Below are positions 44,703 through 53,205 of a stretch of 64,000 bases of DNA, one piece after another. A model generated the notes under the pieces. That model did not search any database and was not told where the DNA came from. It worked only from the letters and a program-made list of their open reading frames with translations. The stretch's first letter is position 1; each line of letters opens with the position of its first letter. The stretch comes from Neisseria yangbaofengii (GTDB lineage: Bacteria > Pseudomonadota > Gammaproteobacteria > Burkholderiales > Neisseriaceae). Position numbers and translations under genes: made by a program. The stretch spans positions 1,116,001-1,180,000 of the forward strand of contig NZ_CP062976.1 in NCBI RefSeq assembly GCF_014898075.1. Reading direction: 5' to 3'.

Positions 44703-45976
44703 ATATCACTATCAAAGTTTGAAGTATGCTTGAGCTTATTATCAAAACTTTCAGTTTTTTTAATAATTTCATCGATTTTACGGACACCCGCAGCTCCAAC
44801 AATTGCAGCCGATATAGCTTGCGGAATCAGCATCTCTTCCACAGCCGATCGTTCAGCCCGTTCAGGACTCATGCCTGATACGGTTTTTTGATCAATTTTG
44901 TCTTTTTCAATCCATGCGTCAGGGAAACGGGCCAAGAAACCGTCTTGATAGCCTGACCAGTTGATTGCCGCCGCCTGTCCGAATCTTCCGCCCAATAACG
45001 AGTTTTCACCGGACATCACCGGAGCAAACTCTTTAATCAGCAATTCCCTTTGCTTTCCATCTTTGATTTCATCTGCCAAATAGGTAAAGAAACGTTCTCT
45101 TTCTTTTTGGAACGCTTGAACCACAGCATTTTGGCAGGCTTTGTTAGGACACTGGGCATAGGCATGATTAGAATCTTCTACCGTATGAAAATTACCTTTT
45201 TGGATAATTCGGTCATATAAAACCTTGCTTTGAGGGTTCAGACGGGTACGGGCGGTACGGGAAAGGATAGAGTTATTCCCCACCGCATTGCCCGCATTCA
45301 AACTGCCTTGCACCGCATTCGCAGTACTGTTCCCAACCGCCGCCCCCGTAGCCGTTCCCAACAGGTTTGTAATCGCCGTTACGGTTTCTTTCTGCTCCGC
45401 AGTCAGTTTGCTGCCGTCTTTCTCACCGTAGAGATAGTTGCCGATTAGCGGTGCGGCAGCTTCGGCACTGCCGGCACTGATGGCGCCGGCCAGGGCGTTG
45501 TTGCCTCCCGCCGCTGCGGTGGCCGCACCCAATACCGTATGGGCTAGGATGTGGGCGGTTTCCTGTTTACCGGTAAGTTTGCCGTCTGAATTCTGTTGCG
45601 CCAGTTCTTTGAAGTGTTGTCCGATTTGATAGGATACGGCCGGACTTGCCGCTGCGGCGGCAATGCCTAATGCGCTGTCGGTCGGTGCGCTCAAACCTGT
45701 GGCCACGGCAGCTAGGGCTACGCCGCCTTTTTGCCAGTTGTCGGCCTTTTGATGGTGCTCGTTGGCGGTTTTTACGGCTTCGCGGTAAGCATTCAAATCG
45801 CCGTTTTGCAGGGCTGTGGCGGCTTTCTGTTCCGTTTCTTTGGCAAGTACTTTGCAGTTTGAACAGTATAAGGGGACTTGGATATTTCCCTTTATAATAA
45901 ATACCGTCTGAAAAATTTGATAACTTTTCAGACGGCTTTGGCTTATAGGCCATAGAACGTGTGCATACTGGGGCAC
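44594..45976 (-). CDS. CDI toxin cassette CT6, silent and 3'-truncated
   Basis: 460 residues, the real cassette starting near LAKETEQKAATALQNGD (about 45845) that matches the start of CT2. Shared pre-toxin (AGAISAGSAEAAAPLIGNYL, EQKETVTAITNLLGTATGAA, AGNAVGNN) then a unique toxin part with SHAYAQCPNKACQNAVVQAF-type residues, GENSLLGGRFGQAAAINWSG and SAERSAVEEMLIPQAISAAI-like hydrophobic stretch. The last about 30 residues are read out of frame through the vapB relic, so the native end and immunity gene are missing. An inverted DUS hairpin lies in the first 30 codons, so it is likely not transcribed from upstream; a source for recombination. Confidence 0.65.
   Translation of the reverse strand: MPQYAHVLWPISQSRLKSYQIFQTVFIIKGNIQVPLYCSNCKVLAKETEQKAATALQNGDLNAYREAVKTANEHHQKADNWQKGGVALAAVATGLSAPTDSALGIAAAAASPAVSYQIGQHFKELAQQNSDGKLTGKQETAHILAHTVLGAATAAAGGNNALAGAISAGSAEAAAPLIGNYLYGEKDGSKLTAEQKETVTAITNLLGTATGAAVGNSTANAVQGSLNAGNAVGNNSILSRTARTRLNPQSKVLYDRIIQKGNFHTVEDSNHAYAQCPNKACQNAVVQAFQKERERFFTYLADEIKDGKQRELLIKEFAPVMSGENSLLGGRFGQAAAINWSGYQDGFLARFPDAWIEKDKIDQKTVSGMSPERAERSAVEEMLIPQAISAAIVGAAGVRKIDEIIKKTESFDNKLKHTSNFDSDISRSILSVETKTVMSFCLRARKIGTALSWQQPKIMI
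45902..45938. terminator. Inverted DUS terminator upstream of CT6
   Basis: ACCGTCTGAAAA pairs with TTTTCAGACGG. It separates cassette 5 with its immunity gene from cassette 6. Confidence 0.65.
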
Positions 45977-46018
45977 ACATCCTGCCTATGGATTTTAAGT
46001 TTCATGCGGCTACGCTTG

Positions 46019-46282
46019 CTATATATTGTCATTGAAAATATAGTCAATTATATAAAGTAAAGAAGTTATAATAACTCCTCCTGCTATACTAACTAAAAAA
46101 GGATAAAATAATCTAAGGAATATTAATTCTGATTCTGGATCTATAATAATATTTGATAATATCAATAAAAATATAAAAAAACCTAATATTATCCCCTTAG
46201 CTACGGCATTAATATATTTTTTTTCTGAAAAATTATATTTACTAAAGAAAAAACTCAAAATTGCTTCTAATATTAAATTCAT
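46019..46282 (-). CDS. Putative immunity protein 5 (membrane)
   Basis: 87 residues, very hydrophobic: helices GIILGFFIFLLILSNIII and FYPFLVSIAGGVIITSLLYI with a short charged N-terminus. Its ATG overlaps the stop of CT5 (ATGA at 46279-46282), the tight coupling of CDI toxin and immunity genes. A membrane immunity protein suggests the partner toxin acts on the inner membrane or enters by a membrane receptor. AT-rich compared with the tps coding regions, as immunity genes often are. Confidence 0.65.
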   Translation of the reverse strand: MNLILEAILSFFFSKYNFSEKKYINAVAKGIILGFFIFLLILSNIIIDPESELIFLRLFYPFLVSIAGGVIITSLLYIIDYIFNDNI

Positions 46283-47230
46283 TTTTCTACTCCTTTATGA
46301 CTTTTCTCTTCAATTTGTTTGAATGTTGTCGAATATAGTTTATTTAAAGTAAATTCATTTACAAAGATAACCGAAGATGTTGGGTTATTTTTTAGGAACG
46401 TTTTAATACTACCGCTGTTTTTAACTACATCAAGCATCCCCGTTTGTTTTACTCCCGCCAAACTACCGGCCATATAATTACCTGTGCCAGCAGTTGCAGC
46501 AGAAACGCCACCTGCTATTGCTGCTCTTTGGTAATTTATTGAAGAACTACAATTTTCTTTTTGCCCATATAGACAAGTACCATATTGTGTGAGGATATCA
46601 ACACCCCCTCCAACTAAAGCCCCTTTTCCAGCTGCTTTCAAGATTGCTTTCTTACCAACCTCGTTCAACACAAGGGCTTCTCCCGTACCGGAGAGAGGAA
46701 TCAGGGCAGAACCGCCCAAGCCTAACACATAAGGTAATCCATTAACGATAATAACGGAATTTTCAAATTTTCTTAATTCTGAAACCAGTTTCATTGCATT
46801 TTTATGAGATTCATCTTTTGAATAATATGCAGCAGAGCTAGGAGAAATCACTTGTAATAAATCAAATTCATTATTTCCCACCGCTGTCCGTGCAGCCCGC
46901 ACACCGGCCACCGCATCTGCCGTTGAGCTGCCGGTTGCACCAACCGCCGCACCGCCCAAATTCAGAATACTCGAAACCGTCTCCTTCTGCTCCGCCGTCA
47001 GTTTGCTGCCGTCTTTTTCGCCGTAGAGATAGTTGCCGATTATCGGTGCGGCGGCCTCCGCACTGCCTGCGCTAATCGCTCCTGCTAGCGCATCATTGCC
47101 TTCCGCTGCGGATACGGCTGCTCCAAGTATACCGTGTGCAATGATGTACTTCAGGCTGCCTTCTTCTCCGTTGGCTTTGAAGTATTGTCCGATTTCATAC
47201 GAGGCACCTAAGCCAAGAGGTGTCGAACTC
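46279..47230 (-). CDS. CDI toxin cassette CT5
   Basis: The frame is open from about 47230 (STPLGLGASYEIGQYFKANG) to 46279; the first plausible start is internal. Pre-toxin part AGAISAGSAEAAAPIIGNYL, QKETVSSILNLGGAAVGA, then TAVGNN, after which the sequence is unlike the other cassettes: a Gly-rich membrane-entry type segment (GKGALVGGGVDILTQYG, QRAAIAGGVSAATAGTGNYM) and a C-terminal about 60 residues (VKNSGSIKTFLKNNPTSS...). The toxin activity is not recognisable. Paired with a hydrophobic immunity protein. No signal or TPS domain, so exported only if joined to tpsA. Confidence 0.65.
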
Positions 47231-47244
47231 GCTCTAAGACTTTT

Positions 47245-47649
47245 TTACATATCGATGTCAATATCAACAACTGCCTTAATATCAGATAAAAACTTTAATA
47301 CTTCTTCCTCAAGGTAAATCGCAGGAACTTCATTGTCTTTAATTAAAATAGTAATGGACACTGCTATTTTTAAGTTCAATACTTCAATTAAATAGTTTAA
47401 TTGTTGTGTTTTTTTTATAAATAGTGTTTTTATTTTAGATAATTGACTATTGATATCAAAGCTTTCTTCAAAGCCTGTTTGTACGCTCCAAATTGTTTCA
47501 ATATTTGGTATTTTTTTCCAATTTTTTAACTCTCCTTTTTTTAAAGTCTCACTTGGGTTAACTCCTAAATATTCAGTAACATATTCAGTATCAAAAGTGT
47601 CTCCGATGAGAGAAAAATCTACATTTACCAATGTTGAATTATTTTCCAT
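47245..47649 (-). CDS. DUF4279 immunity-like protein (Imm4)
   Basis: 134 residues: VDFSLIGDTFDTEYVTEYLG near the N-terminus, then KKGELKNWKKIPNIETIWSV and a C-terminal helix-strand region, the DUF4279 pattern. DUF4279 proteins are often next to polymorphic toxins. It starts 9 bases after the CT4 stop with AAGGAT as ribosome site, so is the probable antidote to CT4. It is followed directly by the head of cassette 5. Confidence 0.7.
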   Translation of the reverse strand: MENNSTLVNVDFSLIGDTFDTEYVTEYLGVNPSETLKKGELKNWKKIPNIETIWSVQTGFEESFDINSQLSKIKTLFIKKTQQLNYLIEVLNLKIAVSITILIKDNEVPAIYLEEEVLKFLSDIKAVVDIDIDM

Positions 47650-47658
47650 ACAAAATCC

Positions 47659-48249
47659 TTATTTAATAAAATAACCTGTTCTAGTTCCATTTCCTAAACC
47701 TCCTTTTCTAAAAATTATGACTTCTCCTGTATTTTTATCAACATACAAATCATATCTGGAATTATTACCCCTACCCATAAATTCTTCTTTAATTCTATGG
47801 GCATCTAGCCCTTTTCTTTTTAAATATCCATCATTTATTTTTTGTATATTTTGTTTATCATCGTCATCATCAGGCGGCATAGGTGCACCGGCTGTGCTCT
47901 GTGGAATATCATTTGCTTTGTAGCTACCCGAATTGGGTTTATCGGTCTGATTCTCTGACAGACTAAAATCATCTTCAAACTTGCCCGACCAAATATCTTT
48001 TAATACCTGTGAAGCATCACAATTGCCCGTTATTGCACAAGCCGCAGCAACAACAAGCCCTGCCTCCGCAACGGGTAATGCATCTTTAGGGGTAAGTCGC
48101 CCGCCTCTTTGAATGATGCGGATAACCCTTCTTCCTTTGGATATGGCACTTACTCCATAATTATTCTCCACCGCCCCCTGCGCATTCAGGCTGCCTTGGG
48201 CCGCATTAGCTGTGCTGTTTCCGATTGCCGCACCCGTTGCCGTTCCCAA
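47659..48249 (-). CDS. CDI toxin cassette CT4 (Ntox33-like end), 5'-truncated
   Basis: 196 residues starting abruptly at GTATGAAIGNSTANAAQGSL (the pre-toxin before this is missing), then AVENN, the shared entry region (YGVSAISKGRRVIRIIQRGG, LVVAAACAITGNCDASQVLK) and linker STAGAPMPPDDDD. The toxin part is about 65 residues: INDGYLKRKGLDAHRIKEEF, RYDLYVDKNTGEVIIFRKGG, ending TGYFIK. It resembles polymorphic toxin type 33 domains (family assignment from memory, not searched). No secretion signal; silent donor or relic. Confidence 0.65.
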   Translation of the reverse strand: MGTATGAAIGNSTANAAQGSLNAQGAVENNYGVSAISKGRRVIRIIQRGGRLTPKDALPVAEAGLVVAAACAITGNCDASQVLKDIWSGKFEDDFSLSENQTDKPNSGSYKANDIPQSTAGAPMPPDDDDDKQNIQKINDGYLKRKGLDAHRIKEEFMGRGNNSRYDLYVDKNTGEVIIFRKGGLGNGTRTGYFIK

Positions 48250-48255
48250 TTTCTT

Positions 48256-48321
48256 TTATTTTGGATCAAGTTTATTCGGTGCATTCCATTCATTCCACTT
48301 TTGCCTCTTGCGCTTGCCATT
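48256..48321 (-). pseudogene. C-terminal scrap of another toxin
   Basis: 22 codons, GLNNGKRKRQKWNEWNAPNK then LDPK and TAA, in a frame that overlaps the stop of Imm3. Basic and Trp/Asn-rich like ends of nuclease toxins. No start and no upstream extension. Probably the 3' tail of a lost cassette left at a recombination joint. Confidence 0.4.
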
Positions 48322-48682
48322 ATTCAAACCATACTCCATTTCCATCGCTACCATAATCCGGATTATTCAATAGAAAATTAGAAATTTCATCAATCAGTTC
48401 ATACTCCTTATCACTTAATTTTCTAATTATCTCTTCTGCATTGCCATGTGAGTAATCCACTATAATTCCTCCTTTCTTAATTATTTGTTCCATAATATTC
48501 TTTAAAATCTTAATAACCTCATCAGAATTTAATTCTGGAAAATCTTCCTCAATGCCTATTTTAGTTCTCCACAGCCATACTTCGTCAAAAAGTATTTCAT
48601 TACTCCGCTTGTCAATATAGTCCTCTATGGTCTTATATCCTTTTAAATTTAATAAATTATTTAAGTAATTAACTTGATCCAT
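48320..48682 (-). CDS. Putative immunity protein 3
   Basis: 120 residues, acidic and helical, soluble (NNLLNLKGYKTIEDYIDK, EEIIRKLSDKEYELIDEISN). AT-rich. It begins 23 bases after the CT3 stop with GAGAGG as ribosome site, so is the likely cytoplasmic antidote to CT3. No family recognised. Confidence 0.6.
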   Translation of the reverse strand: MDQVNYLNNLLNLKGYKTIEDYIDKRSNEILFDEVWLWRTKIGIEEDFPELNSDEVIKILKNIMEQIIKKGGIIVDYSHGNAEEIIRKLSDKEYELIDEISNFLLNNPDYGSDGNGVWFE

Positions 48683-48705
48683 ATATTTACCTCTCGCAAA
48701 GTAAT

Positions 48706-49583
48706 TTATTTTTGATGTATTTTAAAATCTCTTGGCAAGCCTTTAACATTAAAATCTAATGTTTCACCATGTCGAGACGAACCTCTAACACCAAATCTAT
48801 CTCCATTAGGCAGCTGATACCAAGTACCTCTACCATTACTGTATTTACCGACTTCCTTAGCATTTTTTAACAAATTATTTTTTATTTGATGAAATTCCCG
48901 CTGTGAAACAGTTCTAATATTTTCAGTTGCTCCTTTGTTCACGTTTCCCACAAACTCTCCATTTTTATCTTTAACAATGTGATCAATAGAACTCTTATCT
49001 TTATCCTCATCATCAGGCGGCATAGGTGCCCCCGCCGATGATCGCGAAACAGCGGCAGATTGTGCATTTGTTTTTTTGTCATTTGCATTATCTGCATTGC
49101 CCGAAGCCATATAACTGTCTTCAAACTCTCCGGACCAAACGTCTTCTAATACCTGTGAAGCATCACAATTGCCCGTTATTGCACAAGTCGCAGCAACAAC
49201 AAGCCCTGCCTCCGCAACGGGTAATGCATCTTTAGGGGTAAGCCGCTTGCCTTTTTGAATGCCGCGGATAACTCGCCTTCCTTTGGATATGGCACTTACA
49301 CCATAATTATTCTCCACCGCACTATCCGCATTCAGACTGCCTTGTGCTGCGTTTGTCGCGCTGTTTCCGACTGTTGCTCCTGTCGCAGCACCCAGCAAAC
49401 TTGTAATCGCCGTTACGGTTTCTTTCTGCTCCGCCGTCAGTTTGCTGCCGTCTTTCTCGCCGTAGAGATAGTTGCCGATTAGCGGTGCGGCGGCTTCGGC
49501 ACTGCCTGCACTGATTGCGCCGGCCAGGGCGTTGTTATCTCCTGCCGCTGCTGTTGCTGCGCCCAATACGGCATGGGCAAGTA
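48706..49583 (-). pseudogene. Second tpsA, 3' part with toxin end CT3 (split by IS630)
   Basis: Continues the reading frame of the 50458-52659 segment after the IS630 insertion: LAHAVLGAATAAAGDNNALA, AVENN, shared entry region, SSAGAPMPPDDED, then toxin end CT3 (GATENIRTVSQREFHQIKNN, GRGTWYQLPNGDRFGVRGSS, RHGETLDFN, stop at 48706). The HGETLDFN block with flanking basic residues looks like a small nuclease domain, but the family is not certain. Cut from its upstream half, it has no export signal. Confidence 0.75.
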
Positions 49584-50460
49584 TAGTCAATCCCCCAAAT
49601 ATAAATTACAATCTCCCCCATGACCTATTCAACAGACTTCCGCCAACTGGCCTTAGCCAAACTCGCCCAAGGCCTCTCCATCCGTCAAGTAGCCAAAGAG
49701 CTCGGCATCGGCAGCGATACCGTGTTCAAATGGAAAAAGAATCCCATTCCCAAAGGCTATCCCCAAAGACAGAAAACCCCTCAAAATTACCAAAGAAGCA
49801 CTGCTTAGAGACGTCGGACAATACCCCGATGCCTATTGCTACGAACGGGCACAACGGCTCAACTGTTCGACCAACGGCATCCACCAGGCATTGAAAAGAT
49901 ACGGAATCAGCCGAAAAAAAGACCAATAAACACCCCAAAGCAGATGTTCGGCTCAGAAAACGCTTTATCAGACTCAGACACCGTTTCCAACTGAAACAGC
50001 GTCCGATTGTTTGGCTGGACGAAAGCGGATTCAGAGCTTCCGTCCACCGTCCTTACGGTTATGCCCCAAAAGGCAGACGGTGTATTGATACCCATGACCG
50101 GCAGGGACGTAATCAGACTAATGCCATCGGTGCGCTGTATGATAATCAACTGTTTGCGGTCGGTTTGTTTGACTGTTCCATCAACAGCAGGATATTCGAC
50201 ACTTGGGTAGAACGGTTACTGATCCCGCAACTGCCACCCGAGAGTGTAGTGGTGATGGACAATGCGGCGTTTCATAAGGGTAAGGCAGAAGCCTTGCTGA
50301 AGGAAAAGGGGCATACCGTCCTATGGATGCCGCCTTACAGCCCTGACTTGAATCCCATCGAAAAGAAATGGGCTTGGTTAAAGGCGAGACGGAGAAAACT
50401 TGGGGTGGTGTCTGTGGATGAGTTGTTTAGGAATGTTATTTAAATTTGTGGGATTGACTA
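49584..50460 (+). mobile_element. IS630-family element (copy C) inserted in second tpsA
   Basis: 877 bp with inverted ends TAGTCAATCCC (49584-) and GGGATTGACTA (-50460), flanked by TA target duplications. The uninterrupted homologue near 55530 reads GCAAGTATATGGGCGG, so insertion at TA is exact. orfA (49620) MTYSTDFRQLALAKLAQGLS has a 1-base shift near 49770 before ITKEALLRDVGQYPDAYCYE. orfB follows a -1 slip site (AAAAAAAG near 49914) with VWLDESGF, VVVMDNAAFH and NPIEKKWAW and ends at 50443. The frameshift probably makes it inactive. Confidence 0.88.
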
Positions 50461-51600
50461 TATATGGGCGGTTTCTTGTTTAGCGGTAAGTTTGCCGTCT
50501 GAATTCTGTTGCGCCAGTTCTTTGAAGTGTTGTCCGATTTGATAGGATACGGCCGGACTTGCCGCTGCGGCGGCAATGCCTGCTGTGCTTTGGGTGGGCG
50601 CACTTAAGCCTGCGGCAATGCTGTTGAGCAGCACTTTGCCTTTCTGCCAGTTACCTGCTTTTTGCCGGTACTCGGCTTCGCTGATAAGGCCTTTTTCTTT
50701 CTGCTCTTTCAGCGTATCCAGTTTTTGGTTGATTTCGCTGTTGGCCGACTGCACATTTTTGCTGAATTCCTGACTGACCTTCCGCTGCAAATCAATCTCG
50801 TTCTGCACCCGCTCTTTGTCAAAGATGTTGTTCAGACGGCCCGAATCCGCTTCGGCGGTTTCGGTGCGGGTGGCGGTGTAGGCCGCTGCTGCCTGTGTAC
50901 CGTCGGTATCGTTGCCGATGATGATGTTGCGGGTGCCGATGCCGCTTTTGGTAACACTGCTTTGGCTGCCGCCGTCGCTGCCGTAGCCGATGCTGCTGTC
51001 GATACCGTTTTTAGCGGCGACGGTTTGGATGCGGCTGTCGGCAGCAGGTGCGGTTTGGCCGAGGCTTTGGCCGCTGATGCTGCCTGATACGCCGATGCCG
51101 AAGCCGTCGCCTTCATAGCGGCTGTGGTTTTCAATGTCGCTGTGGCTGATTGAGGCCGTCCGAAAGCGGTTTCTGCCTTCGCTTTCGGCTGTTTCGGTGG
51201 CGGTGATGATGCCGCCTTTTAAGTCGGTATGGTTTGCCACGTTGACTTGGAAGCCGTCGTCACCGGCAAAGATGCCGCTTTGTTCGCTGATACTGCGGTG
51301 GTCGGCGTTGGTTTTGCTTTGGTTGTAGCCGGCAGTCGCGGATGCGCCGTAACCGACGGTTACCGAACCGCTGAGGTTTTGCTGTTTGCTGCGGTAGACG
51401 GCGCTATCCTGTATGCTTTCGATGTTGAGGTTTCGGGTGCTAAGGGCAACGCCTTTGCCTTTTACCTGCGCGCCTTTGAGGGTGGTGTCGCCGCTGCTTT
51501 GGATGACGGTGCGGCTGTCTTTGTCGCCGATGTGGGTATGGCGGTGGGTTACGTCGTCACCGTTGCCGTAGCCTTTGCCGTGGTTGCCGCCGGCGGTAAA
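50461..51600 (-). repeat. Long repeat shared by tpsA and second tpsA (copy 2)
   Basis: The partner of 55560-56690; direct orientation. Long enough for homologous recombination between the genes, which would exchange CT1/imm1 for CT3/imm3. Confidence 0.8.
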
Positions 51601-52659
51601 GCCGAAGGCAAGACCGTTTTGTCCGAATGAAACGGCAACGCCTGCGTTCCAGCCTTCGGATTTGTTTTTACTGCGCTCGCTGCCGGTTTGCTCGGCAGAC
51701 TGGAGATTGATTGGGCCGTCGGCAATGAGAACGGTTCCGGCTTTGCCCGCAACATCCGAGCCTTTGATGTTGATATGGGATTGTTTGCCTGCTCCTGTGG
51801 CAATCAATGTGGTTGTGCCACCGGCAAGGGTTTGTGAGGCTTGGGCTTCTGTTGCCTGTGCTTGTGTTGTTTGCCGGTTTTTTTGTTCGCCGTAGGTAAT
51901 GGAAACGCTGACTTGTTTGGCTGCTTTTTTAGGATCGGCGGCTACGTTTTGTGCGCTTTTTCCGGCTTGGTAGGCCTGCCAGCCTGTGTTGGCGGCTGCC
52001 ATGGCATTGACACGGTCGTTTTTGCTTTGTCCGACTTGTTTGCCGCTTTGTGCGACTGAATTGATTTGTTGTGCCAAATCGGTAACGGGCGAGCTGAATG
52101 CCACCGTTAAACCTTTTTGTTCGTAGGTCTGGACGGAGGTGCTGTCAAACCGGTTCTGTGCGGCTTCGATGTCTATGCTTTGGGCGGCAATCAGGTTGTT
52201 GCCCTCGGGGCTGGAAACGTTACTGCCGATTTGGGTATATTTCTTACCGGCAACGATGGTCGTATCGCCTTTCAGGCTGCCTACGGTGCTGCCTGTGTGT
52301 TCTGTTCTTTGGGATTGGTTTTCTGATGCTTCTTTTTTGGTACCGACCGTAAAACCGATGCCTGCGCTCATCAAACCCGATTTTTGGGTTTGGTGATATG
52401 TTTCGCTTTGGCTGTGTGTTTGGGTTGTATCGATTTGGACGTTGTTGTCTGCCTGAATATAGGTGCCGTTATCGGAAATAACGTTGCTGCCGCTGATACG
52501 GGCATCGTGTCCTGCCTGCATAATCACTTTCTTGCCGTCAAAAGTGCTGCTTTGGGCGGTTTCGTTATGATTTTTGACTTTGTCGGTGATGACTAATTTA
52601 TTGCCGCCGCCGGTGCTGCCGACTTCGGCTGCTTTGGCATGGAGGGTGTTGCCTGCCAA
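50461..52659 (-). pseudogene. Second tpsA, 5'-truncated FHA-2 region
   Basis: 733 residues in frame without TPS domain, signal peptide or start. It begins LAGNTLHAKAAEVGSTGGGN directly after imm2 and contains the FHA-2 / hemagglutinin repeats (QKSGLMSAGIGFTVGTKKEA, KGLTVAFSSPVTDLAQQINS) and the section SGSVTVGYGASATAGYNQSK ... YRQKAGNWQKGKVLLNSIAA that is nearly identical to the intact tpsA (56690-55560). It is interrupted at KQETAHI by IS630 copy C. Likely an older tpsA whose 5' end was replaced by the newer gene, or a long tpsC-type donor cassette. Confidence 0.85.
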
Positions 52660-52664
52660 GAGGG

Positions 52665-53204
52665 TTATGACAATAAATAAATTCCTTGTGCAAGAATAAC
52701 ATCAATCAATCTATTTTTAATATAAGAATTTGATTTTAAATATATTTTATGAGTAAAATCATAACCGATAGAAACAGTTACTTGGATATTTATAAAAACA
52801 AAAGTGCCTATAGGGCGCTCCTTTAATGCATTTAGTATGCTTCTCATGAATTGTTCTTTATTGTTAATTACTTGAACAGGGGCAGAACATTCTGCATAAA
52901 CATCACCTTGATTTTCATCATATATAAAAGAGAATATTTGAAAAAATTTATCAAATATTTTTTCTATTTCATATATATAGTCAGGATGTTCAAATACTGA
53001 TGAATAAGAAACGAATTGTTCTTTACTATACTCGTATTCACTTAAAAAATGGTCAAAATAAGATATGGTTAGAACATCAAAATTCTGACTTTCGGCTAAA
53101 TATTCTTCCTCAACATCTATATATTGACCTGTAATGTTTTTGCTTTCAAAAACTGTTTTCAAACTATCAAATATCATTTCATTTTTCAAATCAAAATATT
53201 TCAT
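52665..53204 (-). CDS. Putative immunity protein 2
   Basis: 179 residues, acidic, soluble, AT-rich (FDVLTISYFDHFLSEYEYSK, EIEKIFDKFFQIFSFIYDEN). Its start is one base after the CT2 stop. No family recognised. Position marks it as the antidote of CT2. Confidence 0.6.
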   Translation of the reverse strand: MKYFDLKNEMIFDSLKTVFESKNITGQYIDVEEEYLAESQNFDVLTISYFDHFLSEYEYSKEQFVSYSSVFEHPDYIYEIEKIFDKFFQIFSFIYDENQGDVYAECSAPVQVINNKEQFMRSILNALKERPIGTFVFINIQVTVSIGYDFTHKIYLKSNSYIKNRLIDVILAQGIYLLS

Positions 53205-53205
53205 A

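Noticed and set aside
44594-45976. CT6 frame taken as an intact expressed toxin from its ATG at 45976
   Set aside because: The first 40 residues cross a DUS hairpin and are not shared with other cassettes, and the last 30 residues are the vapB relic out of frame.
49472-50020. Open frame of 140 residues joining CT3 region and IS630
   Set aside because: It crosses the IS boundary and follows a frame different from both the transposase and the tpsA gene.
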